NCBI GenBank assembly: GCA_945903545.1
Contig: CAMDOO010000008.1
Location: 1 to 57,923 of the forward strand
Reading direction: 5' to 3'
DNA length: 57,923 nt
DNA from: Opitutus sp. GAS368
GTDB taxonomy: Bacteria; Verrucomicrobiota; Verrucomicrobiia; Opitutales; Opitutaceae
The notes beneath the pieces are model-generated. The model was given only the letters and a program-made list of their open reading frames with translations, made no database searches and had not been told where the DNA came from. How positions within the stretch are numbered: the stretch's first letter is position 1; each line of letters begins with the position of its first letter. The position numbers and the translations under genes are program-made. Below are positions 7,914-15,436 of the stretch, piece after piece.

Positions 7914-7989
7914 AGTGAACGTCAGGGAGTAAGCACAGGAGGGTTTCGGGCGCAATCCCCCGCCAAAAGGACACGATTTCAGATTAGCC

Positions 7990-8008
7990 ATTTGTGCCTA
8001 TCACAAAT
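7990..8008. promoter_or_regulatory. 19-bp perfect palindrome, candidate Fur-family operator
   Basis: ATTTGTGCCTATCACAAAT has perfect 7-bp arms and a 5-nt centre. It lies in an AT-rich stretch between the divergent Minf_1886 and Fur-like genes, 54 bases before the regulator's ATG. AT-rich palindromes of this size are typical binding sites of Fur-family repressors, so autoregulation is likely (inference). Confidence 0.6.
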
Positions 8009-8061
8009 AATTAACAATTAGCTGGCGTGACCAAATTGGCACACGCAATCTCCGCTTTCAC

Positions 8062-8601
8062 ATGATTGCTTCGACGCAAACCAATCATCCTCTGGTCGAG
8101 GAAAAGCTGAGCCGGCAGGACGACCGCCCGGCCACCCCGCTGAACCAAGCGATCGCCCGCCTGCGCGCGGCCAGCCTGAGGGTCACCCAGCCCCGGATCG
8201 CGATCCTCGAGGCCCTGATCAAATTCGGCCAGCCGGCGAGCATCGAGCAAATCCACGAGGGACTGAAACGCTCCGCCTGCGACCTGGTCACGGTCTACCG
8301 TTGCCTGTCGGCCTTCGAGGGCCTCGGCCTGGTGCGGCGCTCCTTCCTCCCCAGTGGCACGAGCCTCTACGAGATCAGCCTCGGCGAAACGAACCGGTAC
8401 CATGTGATCTGCAAGGAGTCGCATCGCGTGGAGGTGATCGACCCGGAGACGACCGCCGAGCTGCGGGCCGCGCTCGCGGGCATCGAGGAAAAGCTGGCGG
8501 CCAAGGGTTATACCAACCTTTCCCACGTGGTGGAGTTCTTCGGCGTCGCCCAAGCGACGGCGCCCCGGCGATCAAGTCCGAGGCCTGAGCGGGCACAGTG
8601 A
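8062..8601 (+). CDS. Fur family transcriptional regulator (zinc-site-poor variant)
   Basis: The 179-residue product has the Fur winged-helix fold. LRVTQPRIAILEALIKFGQPASIEQIHEGL and the recognition segment DLVTVYRCLSAFEGLGLVRR match the family. The dimerisation domain follows (SLYEISLGETNRYHVICKESHRVEVID). Instead of the usual HHHxHxxC with CxxC, only RYHVIC and KESHR remain, so the structural zinc Cys4 site is absent. Metal choice (Fe, Zn, Mn or peroxide sensing) cannot be assigned. It acts as a DNA-binding repressor or activator. The ATG at 8062 leaves an N-terminal extension of about 25 residues. A palindromic candidate operator lies upstream. Confidence 0.88.
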   Translation: MIASTQTNHPLVEEKLSRQDDRPATPLNQAIARLRAASLRVTQPRIAILEALIKFGQPASIEQIHEGLKRSACDLVTVYRCLSAFEGLGLVRRSFLPSGTSLYEISLGETNRYHVICKESHRVEVIDPETTAELRAALAGIEEKLAAKGYTNLSHVVEFFGVAQATAPRRSSPRPERAQ

Positions 8602-9025
8602 GTATCGCCGCTCCGAGAGCGGACGGCAGCAGGCGGATGGCAGCCCGGACCAATACCGGTTTTTGCCACAGAGGCGCAGAGACACCGAGATCGGATAGTT
8701 TGGGGTTCGGAACTCAAAACTCAGACCCCAAAACTCAAAACCAATCGGCTTGGGCTCTGGGGCAAAAACCTCCGCAGATCGAAACCCTGATCCGGTTCTC
8801 ATCTGCGGAATCCGCGGTCAAACCTTCCGGGGTATTTTTTGCGTTTCTTGCGCCTTTTGCGGCCAACCCTTCCGAGGCTGTCATCCGCCATCTGTCCTCT
8901 GTCATCAGATTCCGGACTCTGTGCTCTTGTATGCTTCTGCCTGCCTCGGCGTAGCGCGCAGAGCGAAGACGGGGGGCAAAAAACAGGCTTGGTGACGTTT
9001 GCTCTGTCGGGCCAACTTCTCCGCC
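8602..9025. repeat. gene-free repeat-rich gap
   Basis: No gene is seen. The region contains modules such as 'cacagaggcgcagagacacc', 'aactcaaaactcag' text in two imperfect copies (8709-8750), 'ctgatccggttctcatctgcgg', and copy 2 of the 121-bp repeat (8860-8980). The dienelactone hydrolase starts 45 bases after that copy. Confidence 0.65.
8860..8980. repeat. 121-bp long direct repeat, copy 2
   Basis: Gap-free partner of 3356-3476 with about five mismatches. Both copies lie in the same orientation. Confidence 0.9.
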
Positions 9026-9814
9026 ATGACCATCAAGGACAATGAGCACATCGATCTTGCCACGCCGACCGGCCCGATGCGGACGCATCTCTTCCGCCCG
9101 ACCGCGCCCGGACGCTACCCGGGCATTCTCCTTTATTCGGAAATCTTCCAGGTGACCGGGCCGATCCGGCGGACCGCCGCCCTGCTGGCCGGCCACGGCT
9201 TCATCGTCGCGGTGCCCGAGATCTACCACGAGTTTGAGCCGGCCGGCACGGTGCTCGCCTACGACCAGGCGGGTGCCGAGCGCGGCAACGCGCTGAAGAC
9301 CGCCAAGGAACTTTCCGCCTACGATGCCGACGCCCGGGCCGTGCTGGCGTTCCTGCGCGGACACGCGCAATGCACGGGCAAGCTCGGCGCGATCGGCATC
9401 TGCATCGGCGGGCACCTCGCCTTCCGCGCGGCGATGAATCCCGAGGTCTCCGCCACCGTATGCTTCTACGCCACCGACCTGCACAAGCGCGGGCTTGGGA
9501 AGGGCATGAACGACGACAGCCTAGCCCGCGCCGGCGAGATCAAGGGGGAGCTGATGATGCTCTGGGGGCGGCAGGATCCGCATGTGCCCGCCGAGGGCCG
9601 CGCCCAGAACTATGCCACGCTGGCGAGTACCGGCACGCCGTTCACCTGGCACGAGTTCAACGGCGCGCACGCCTTCATGCGCGACGAGGGCTACCGCTAT
9701 GACCCCGAGCTGGCGCTGCAATGCTACCAACTCGCGCTGGGGTTGTTCCGCCGGAAACTGGGCGAAGGCGATTTGTCCGCGGTCGCAACAGGTTCAGGGG
9801 AGACGAAACACTGA
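9026..9814 (+). CDS. dienelactone hydrolase family protein
   Basis: The 262-residue alpha/beta hydrolase has the dienelactone hydrolase layout. The nucleophile elbow GICIGGHLAFR has the cysteine nucleophile, the acid is in WGRQDPHVP, and the histidine is in FNGAHAFMRDEGYRYD. The family cleaves dienelactones or other small esters in the cytoplasm; the substrate here is unknown. The N-terminus LATPTGPMRTHLFRP and the segment YPGILLYSEIFQVTGPIRRTA are typical. The ATG at 9026 is preferred over an upstream in-frame start in the repeat region. It is monocistronic, flanked by repeat-rich gaps. Confidence 0.9.
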   Translation: MTIKDNEHIDLATPTGPMRTHLFRPTAPGRYPGILLYSEIFQVTGPIRRTAALLAGHGFIVAVPEIYHEFEPAGTVLAYDQAGAERGNALKTAKELSAYDADARAVLAFLRGHAQCTGKLGAIGICIGGHLAFRAAMNPEVSATVCFYATDLHKRGLGKGMNDDSLARAGEIKGELMMLWGRQDPHVPAEGRAQNYATLASTGTPFTWHEFNGAHAFMRDEGYRYDPELALQCYQLALGLFRRKLGEGDLSAVATGSGETKH

Positions 9815-10117
9815 GAGTTGCACGCGAAGACGCGAAGAACGCGAAGGTCGAGCCCCGGAGGTTTTGAACCACGGATGCCACGGATGAAGCCGGATGGGTT
9901 TCGTTCACCAGAATATTGGCACACAGAGACACGGAGAACACGGAGGACGGAAGGGGTTGGTTTCGGAACTCCGAAACAAAAACCAAAGGTCCGCACTCTG
10001 TGCACTCTGTGTCTCTGGGTGAATCCAATCCGGCTCGGGTCCGAAACGCTAATCCGGTTTTATCCGAACTTAGCGTTCTTGGCGGCTTGGCGTGCCAATC
10101 TCCGACTCAGCAGGAAA
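9815..10117. repeat. gene-free gap made of dispersed repeat modules
   Basis: No gene is seen. Modules in order: 'cgcgaagacgcgaagaacgcg', 'aaccacggatgccacggatg', 'gcacacagagacacggag', 'actctgtgcactctgtgtctctg', 'aatccggttttatccg' and 'gcgttcttggcggcttgg'. The same modules occur in other gaps in other combinations. Confidence 0.65.
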
Positions 10118-10870
10118 TCAGACCGGGGCGGCGGTGAAGTTGGCCTCGACCTTGCGCCAATTCACGACGTTCCAGAAGGCCTTCACGTAGTCGGGGCGGA
10201 CGTTCTGGTACTTCAGGTAATAGGCGTGCTCCCAGACATCGAGCCCGAGCACGGGCACGGCGCCGTCGCTCCAGGGCGAGTCCTGGTTGGCGGTCGACTC
10301 GATGACGAGCGCCCCACCCCGGACATTCAGCCAAGCCCAGCCGCTGCCGAAGCGGCCGGTGGCGGCCGCGGCAAAGCGTGTCTTGAATTCTTCGAACGAG
10401 CCAAAGGCCTTGTCGATGGCCGCGGCGAGCGCACCCGTCGGGACCGTGGCACCGGGGCCCATGATCTCCCAGAAGAAGCTGTGGTTCACATGTCCGCCGA
10501 CGTTGTTGCGCACCGCGGCGCGAACGGCGTCGGGCACGGACGGCAGTCGCTGCAGGAGCTGAATGCCGGTGAGGGCCGATAGCGCGGCCTGGTCCCTGAG
10601 CGCGGCGTTGGCGTTGTTGATGTAGGCCTGGTGATGCCGGGAGTGGTGAATCTCCATCGTGCGCGCATCAAGGTGCGGCTCGAGGGCGTCATAGGCGTAA
10701 GGCAGCTTGGGGAGGGAGAACGGGCCCGAGGCCGGGGCGGCGGCAGAAGCAGCAACGGGCGCCGCGGCGGCCTGGGCCGTGGAACCAAGTGCGCCCAAGC
10801 CCACCAGCGCGACTCCGGCGCCGAGGCCTTTGATCACATCACGACGGGAGATTGGGGATGAGGAGTGCAT
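10118..10870 (-). CDS. Mn/Fe superoxide dismutase with Tat signal peptide
   Basis: The 250-residue product has a twin-arginine signal ([17 protein letters not shown]) and then a complete SodA/SodB-type enzyme. Metal ligands by family alignment are H75 ([11 protein letters not shown]), H130 ([10 protein letters not shown]), D211 and H215 ([12 protein letters not shown]). GGHVNHS favours the manganese or cambialistic type. It dismutates superoxide to peroxide and oxygen. The Tat signal predicts export of the folded, metal-loaded enzyme to the periplasm, which is less common than cytoplasmic SOD. The ATG at 10870 starts just before the signal. The Ala-rich linker at 33-48 is low complexity. Confidence 0.93.
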   Translation of the reverse strand: MHSSSPISRRDVIKGLGAGVALVGLGALGSTAQAAAAPVAASAAAPASGPFSLPKLPYAYDALEPHLDARTMEIHHSRHHQAYINNANAALRDQAALSALTGIQLLQRLPSVPDAVRAAVRNNVGGHVNHSFFWEIMGPGATVPTGALAAAIDKAFGSFEEFKTRFAAAATGRFGSGWAWLNVRGGALVIESTANQDSPWSDGAVPVLGLDVWEHAYYLKYQNVRPDYVKAFWNVVNWRKVEANFTAAPV

Positions 10871-10982
10871 GGTGCATTTGCTCGCCGGAAGCCGGTCAAG
10901 GCAAGCATCCAACCCCAACTCACAAGTTCGTCATGCAGACTTTAGCACGGGGCAAGCGAGCGCGAAACCCGGCAACGAACCG

Positions 10983-12200
10983 TCAGAATTCCAGCTTGAG
11001 ACGGACCCCGGCGGCCCACGCATCCTTCGCCCCAATCACACCCCCAGGATTCCGGATGAGCTGAAGATCGGGTTGGAGCGTGATTCCATGCCCCAAGGGC
11101 TCTTCCCACGTCAGCTCCACTTGGGTTTCGCTCCGGGCCAAGGGCCCGTGGGCGGCAAGAAACCTATCGCTCAACACCGCCTGTGCCACCGCCAAGCCGA
11201 GACTGGACTGCGGACGTGAGCGCAGCAAACCGGACCAGACGGCACCTGCGCTCCATGAGCAGCGGAAATCTTCCGCAGCGGCGGCGGTCCAGCCGCAGCG
11301 GCCAAAACAGGAGATGTCACCGAACGCCCCCACTCCGACGGTATGTTCCGCCAAGAAATACACCCCCCGACTCCCGGCGGGGGCGCCGGTCCGGACGTCG
11401 GGAAACTTGGCGGAATAACGCCAGCCGCCCAGGCCAAGGTGGGTGTCATCCGTTTCCCAGCCGGCTTCGGCCACATACAGCGTTCCGTCACCGCCACCCA
11501 GCTTGAGGTGGGTGCCGCGCGGATTAGAGGGGTCGCCCGGCGCGCCATCATAAGCGGCCGTCTGAAGTGAGACGCCGGCCCATGGCTCGACCCGCACGCG
11601 CAAAGCCAGGCTGGTCGACGGAAATATCGAGGGGCCGTTCCGCCCGGTGGCGGACATCTCCGTGCCGATGCCGAACACCGGGCCAAGGAAAAGCGCGCTC
11701 GCCTCGGTGACATAGAACTCGGAGTTGAGATTATGGAGTCCGGCCAGCACCGACACGCGATTGGCGGCGAAATTCCGCTCGATCCACGCTTCGTACAGGC
11801 TGACGGCCGGCGTACCTACCTCAATGTTATCGATGCCGGCAAGACTGCCGGCCAACTCGTTCGGCCGCCCGCCCGCGTCGCCCAGTCCGTAGACCAACAA
11901 TCTGGTGTCCTTCCACCCGAAGGCCTTGTCCCCATCGATCGCGACTTGGAGGTCCAAGTTGCCGAGCCCACGCCAGCGGCCAGCCTTGCCGCCCGCGAGC
12001 TGCCGCCAGGCATCAACGGCGGCCACCCCTTCGAAAGTGTAGCCGTTGGCATCCAGATTGGACCGGGCACCGGACCAATCTCCCGAAATGCGTTCCTGGG
12101 CATAGTCGGGCGCCGGCTCGGAAGTGCGGGCTGGTTGGGCAGCCAGGCAGGTAAAAAAGATGATGACCGGGTAGAGAGGGCGGAACAGGGCGCTGGACAT
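10983..12200 (-). CDS. OprB-type carbohydrate-selective porin
   Basis: The 405-residue product begins with a signal peptide (about 1-25, ending near AARTS/SEPAP). It shows the OprB hallmarks SGDWSGARSNLDANGYTFEG near the mature N-terminus, LLVYGLGDAGG, EAWIERNF, and a C-terminus ending in phenylalanine (RLKLEF). OprB proteins form outer-membrane beta-barrels that let sugars diffuse. An internal ARCGWTAAAAEDF segment contains a cysteine pair (CFGRCG), unusual for porins. The ATG at 12200 is chosen over an upstream start because it directly precedes the signal peptide. The gene is followed by the SOD gene in the same direction. Confidence 0.85.
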   Translation of the reverse strand: MSSALFRPLYPVIIFFTCLAAQPARTSEPAPDYAQERISGDWSGARSNLDANGYTFEGVAAVDAWRQLAGGKAGRWRGLGNLDLQVAIDGDKAFGWKDTRLLVYGLGDAGGRPNELAGSLAGIDNIEVGTPAVSLYEAWIERNFAANRVSVLAGLHNLNSEFYVTEASALFLGPVFGIGTEMSATGRNGPSIFPSTSLALRVRVEPWAGVSLQTAAYDGAPGDPSNPRGTHLKLGGGDGTLYVAEAGWETDDTHLGLGGWRYSAKFPDVRTGAPAGSRGVYFLAEHTVGVGAFGDISCFGRCGWTAAAAEDFRCSWSAGAVWSGLLRSRPQSSLGLAVAQAVLSDRFLAAHGPLARSETQVELTWEEPLGHGITLQPDLQLIRNPGGVIGAKDAWAAGVRLKLEF

Positions 12201-12314
12201 GATAGGTGGGGGACTTTGGCTGGAAGCAGCCAAACGAGAGAACAATCGCAACTTAGACGGTTGGTCAGGCCCGGCGTTTCAAGTAAACCCCCGCGCCCAG
12301 CTACCGAACTGCGC

Positions 12315-13283
12315 TTAGAATTCCAGATAAGCCTGGATGGCGCAGAATGACGCCCGGTCCACGGCGGAGCCGCGAAAATTGGTGCGGGTATATTCGGCCC
12401 GCAGCGTCAGCTGCGGTGTGACTTTGAGTGCTGCCACGAAGGTATAGCGGGCCCAACCGGGTCCCCTATCAGCTTGGTCCCCGCTGACCCGGGCTGCGAG
12501 TGAAACCCGGTCAGTCAGGCCATGCTCCACGCGCACGAGCCAGGTTTTACCCCGGTCGCCGGTGCCGCCGTCCTTCTTCGTCCAATCGGCGACCAGGAGG
12601 GTCGAAGCGGTGAGCTGGTAGGTGGCCCAAAAATCGTAAAGCACCGCCGCGTTCGCCGGGCCGCCACCGCCTTCGTAGCCCACGCCTCCCGTGAGCACCA
12701 TTTTCGGAATACCCTGGAAGGACACGAAGCCCTCATAGCCTTGGTTGTGTCTCAATTCACCGTCGCCGGCGGAACCCGTGCCGGCCGGAGAGAGGGAATC
12801 GAGCAAGGCGGCGCCGAAAACCCAGCGGACGGATTCATCGTCCACCCTCAGCCCGCTGTGGTAACCCGGGATCGGATCATACCCATCGCCGTTCCCGTAG
12901 GTGATGGTGGGGTTGTCGACGGCAAAGAACTCCTCATAGCCGAGGTTGGCCAGGAACTTCCCTCCCGTGAGGCTGAGGCCGCGGCCGAGATCATAGGTGA
13001 CATAGGCGTCGAGCAGCGCGGTTTCGGGCACGGCGTCCGGCAGGTGATAAAGACTGGTCACGGCCGAGACCCGACCCGAGGCGGCCTGGAAGCGCAGGAA
13101 GGCGTCGTCGAGGCCGAAGTGATCCGCGGAGGAACCGGGGCGGAAATCCGTCCGCTGGTAGGATTCAGAGACGAATCCGCCGACGGAAAACGCGTCGGTC
13201 AGTTTGACTTCGGCCAACCCCCGGCTGGCGAAGCCGGGAAGGAGCAGGCCGACAGCAGCCAATGCGAGGACTCGTATCGTCAT
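12315..13283 (-). CDS. outer-membrane beta-barrel protein, paralogue of the gene at 20222-21187
   Basis: The 322-residue product has a signal peptide (MTIRVLALAAVGLLLPGFASRGLA) and then EVKLTDAFSVGGFV. It is rich in alternating beta strands and ends in phenylalanine (YLEF), as outer-membrane barrels do. Shared blocks with the protein at 20222-21187 include LLDAYVTYD, LTGGKFLANLGYEEFF, NPTITYGN, IPGYHSGLRVD, NQGYEGFVSF and a final IQAYLEF. It resembles the putative beta-barrel porin-2 (OmpL-like) group, but no substrate is known. A long in-frame upstream extension to 13784 lacks sense as a protein and is left out. Confidence 0.82.
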   Translation of the reverse strand: MTIRVLALAAVGLLLPGFASRGLAEVKLTDAFSVGGFVSESYQRTDFRPGSSADHFGLDDAFLRFQAASGRVSAVTSLYHLPDAVPETALLDAYVTYDLGRGLSLTGGKFLANLGYEEFFAVDNPTITYGNGDGYDPIPGYHSGLRVDDESVRWVFGAALLDSLSPAGTGSAGDGELRHNQGYEGFVSFQGIPKMVLTGGVGYEGGGGPANAAVLYDFWATYQLTASTLLVADWTKKDGGTGDRGKTWLVRVEHGLTDRVSLAARVSGDQADRGPGWARYTFVAALKVTPQLTLRAEYTRTNFRGSAVDRASFCAIQAYLEF

Positions 13284-13616
13284 GGGGGCCGGGGGTTGAG
13301 GAATCGCCGGCACCCAGTGGCACCACGCGACGAAGGCGTTAGAGATTATTGCGACCAAAGAGAAATCAACCCGTTGAGCGCGGAAGGGAGAGGGCCGATG
13401 GAGGACACCTTGGCAGAAGGCCAACGCATCGGCACCTTCACTCAACCATGGGCAAGCCAGGGACCCCAGCTTGACAATGGCGTTTTTGGATGGGTAATCC
13501 CGCGCACCCGGTTCACGCGCCATGGCCAAATCCCACACCCGCCATTCCCAAGCCCAGCCAAAAGGTGCGACTGCGGCGGCGCGCGCCCTGCTCGCGGTCA
13601 AGGAAAGCGACGTGAA
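13284..13616. other. intergenic region between divergent porin and efflux operons
   Basis: No gene is supported. The stretch must hold the promoters of the minus-strand barrel gene and the plus-strand metal efflux operon, but I see no clear -35/-10 pair. An AAGGA ribosome-binding-like site lies at 13600-13604, 12 bases before the next ATG. Confidence 0.4.
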
Positions 13617-14024
13617 ATGAACTTGAGCATGAAATCGCACCCGCGACGGACCGGCCTGCGCGCGTGGGTCGGGCTGACCGCCTTGCTGCTGATCGGCCTC
13701 TGGCTGCCAGCCACGTCCCATGATTGGCTGGAATCGGTCGCCTGGATTCATGCGCACGATGATTTTGGCCAGGAGGCGCGCCACGAGGCAGCCGATGGTT
13801 ACTTCCGGGTGGAGCAGGGACTATTGCAGCTGAAAGCCCCGGTACTGGCGGCGCCGGCGTCGCCTACCACCCTGGTCGTCGGCCTCGACTCCCGCAGGGC
13901 GCAAAATGAGCCTCCTCCTTTGTCCGTGGTTGAGCACAGCACCGCGCCACCAGAACTAACGGTAAGTTGGCTGTTTTCACGACGCACGGCGGGACCCAAC
14001 CGGGCGCCTCCGTCAGTGGGCTGA
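13617..14024 (+). CDS. small exported protein heading a metal-efflux operon
   Basis: The 135-residue product starts MNLSMKSHPRR and has one hydrophobic segment (GLTALLLIGLWLPATS, about 22-37), which reads as a signal peptide or anchor. The next part is acidic and His-containing (HDWLESVAWIHAHDDFGQEARHEAADG), then Pro/Ala-rich. I do not recognise the family. Position and His-rich periplasmic start recall the small CzcI/CnrY-like proteins at the head of heavy-metal efflux operons, but no homology is claimed. It lies 107 bases before the TolC-type gene, same strand. Confidence 0.6.
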   Translation: MNLSMKSHPRRTGLRAWVGLTALLLIGLWLPATSHDWLESVAWIHAHDDFGQEARHEAADGYFRVEQGLLQLKAPVLAAPASPTTLVVGLDSRRAQNEPPPLSVVEHSTAPPELTVSWLFSRRTAGPNRAPPSVG

Positions 14025-14131
14025 TCATCCTCGGATTCGAGGAGAGTCCCAGCCGCCCACGCCCCCCAGGGCGGGGCGTGATTTCCGTCGGTCACCGCGC
14101 CGGCCCTGATTGCCCGATTCCCATCCACACC

Positions 14132-15436
14132 ATGACTACCCGCTCCCGCATTGCTTGCCGCCTCACCCTTCCAGCCGCCTACCTGTTCCTCGCCACCGCC
14201 CGGCTCACCTCCGCGGCAGAACCGGCCAACCCTCCCCCGCCCGTCCCGGTTCAAACCCTGGCCGAAGCGGTGCTGGCAACGAACCCGGAGTTCAAATTCT
14301 ACCAAGAGGAGCTCGCCGCGGTCAAAGCCGGGGTGCGGATCGCCGGCTCGGCCAACGACCCGGAACTTTCCGTGGCGGCCGGGCGCAAACGCGCCCGTGA
14401 CGCGGCCGGCACGGTGACGGGTGAAGGCACCGTCTGGGCGATCTCGCTCTCGCAGACCTTCGAATGGCCCGGCCGCCTGGCCCTGCGGAAAGCCATTGCC
14501 AACCGCGAGGTCGCCCTGGCCGAGCTCGGTCTCGCCCGGTTTCAAGCCGCGCTTTCCGCCCGGGTCCGCACCCTCGCATACGGCCTGCTGGCCGCGCAGG
14601 AACAGGCCGCGGCGGCCGCCGAGGTGGCGGAGCGTTTCCGGGCGTTGAAGGAGACGTTCCTCGCGCGCGATCCGGCGGGGCTGACCCCGTTGCTCGACAC
14701 CCGCGTGATCGAGGCGCAGGAACTCGCCCTCCAGCGCCGGGCCACGGAAGCGGCCCTGGCCGCCCAGGCTGCGCTGGTGGAACTGAACCAGCTGCGCGGT
14801 CTTGCCGTCGAGGTGCCCCTGCAGGTGGCCAAGGCCAGAATCCTGTTTCACGCCGCCCCCTCGCTGGAGGCCCTGCTCGCCGCCGCCCGGGACAACCACT
14901 TTGAGTTCCAGTCGAAAAAAATCGAGCTGGAGCAGCAGGGCTTCGTGGTGCAGCTCGCGCGCAACGAGCGCCGGCCGGCCTTGACCGTGAGCCCCTTTGT
15001 CTCCCGGGAAGCGGCCGATGGCCGCGAAACCACCGTGGGACTCGGCCTCAGCGTGCCCCTGCCCCTGGCCGCGCGGAATCGTGCCGGAGTTGATGCCGCG
15101 GAGGCGCGCCGCCGCCAGGCGGAGGCCGCCGTGCTGGTCGCGCAGCGCGAGATGGAGCGCGAGGTCATCGTCGCCGCCCAGACCTTCAGCGCAAAATTGG
15201 ACGAAACCGCCCGCTGGGCGCCCGAGGCCGCCGAGAAGTTCCGCGAGGCCGCCGAACTGGCCGATCGCCATTACCGGCTCAATGCGGTCCCGCTCGCGAC
15301 CTATGTCGGGCTGCAAACGGCGTATCTTGATGCCGTGGATGCCCTGCTCGACACCAAGCGTGAGGCGCTCGAGGCGGGACTCCGGCTTCAGCTCCTCACC
15401 GGGCTCAACTTCAACGCCGTGGCAATCGCGCCATGA
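14132..15436 (+). CDS. TolC/CzcC family outer-membrane efflux protein
   Basis: The 434-residue product has a signal peptide ending near LTSAA and two long helical repeats typical of outer-membrane efflux proteins (OEP). Recognisable parts are LAEAVLATNPEFKFYQEELAAVKAGVRIAGSANDPELSVAAG near the N-terminus, SQTFEWPGRLALRKAIANRE in the middle, and ETTVGLGLSVPLPLAARNRAG in the second repeat. It is the outer-membrane channel of an RND metal efflux system. Its TGA overlaps the ATG of the czcA-type gene (ATGA at 15433-15436), a sign of translational coupling. Confidence 0.9.
   Translation: MTTRSRIACRLTLPAAYLFLATARLTSAAEPANPPPPVPVQTLAEAVLATNPEFKFYQEELAAVKAGVRIAGSANDPELSVAAGRKRARDAAGTVTGEGTVWAISLSQTFEWPGRLALRKAIANREVALAELGLARFQAALSARVRTLAYGLLAAQEQAAAAAEVAERFRALKETFLARDPAGLTPLLDTRVIEAQELALQRRATEAALAAQAALVELNQLRGLAVEVPLQVAKARILFHAAPSLEALLAAARDNHFEFQSKKIELEQQGFVVQLARNERRPALTVSPFVSREAADGRETTVGLGLSVPLPLAARNRAGVDAAEARRRQAEAAVLVAQREMEREVIVAAQTFSAKLDETARWAPEAAEKFREAAELADRHYRLNAVPLATYVGLQTAYLDAVDALLDTKREALEAGLRLQLLTGLNFNAVAIAP

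Noticed and set aside
9370-9702. Second frame inside the dienelactone hydrolase gene
   Set aside because: It is an Arg-rich out-of-frame reading of a certain gene, with no start signal or domain.
262-10100. Intergenic repeats as a CRISPR array
   Set aside because: Units are not evenly spaced, vary in order and orientation, have no unique spacers of constant length, and no cas gene is near.
12522-14024. Long plus-strand open frame across the barrel protein gene and beyond
   Set aside because: Most of it is antisense to the barrel gene and shows Arg/Gly/Pro-rich composition typical of shadow frames in GC-rich DNA. Only its 3' part from 13617 reads as a plausible protein.
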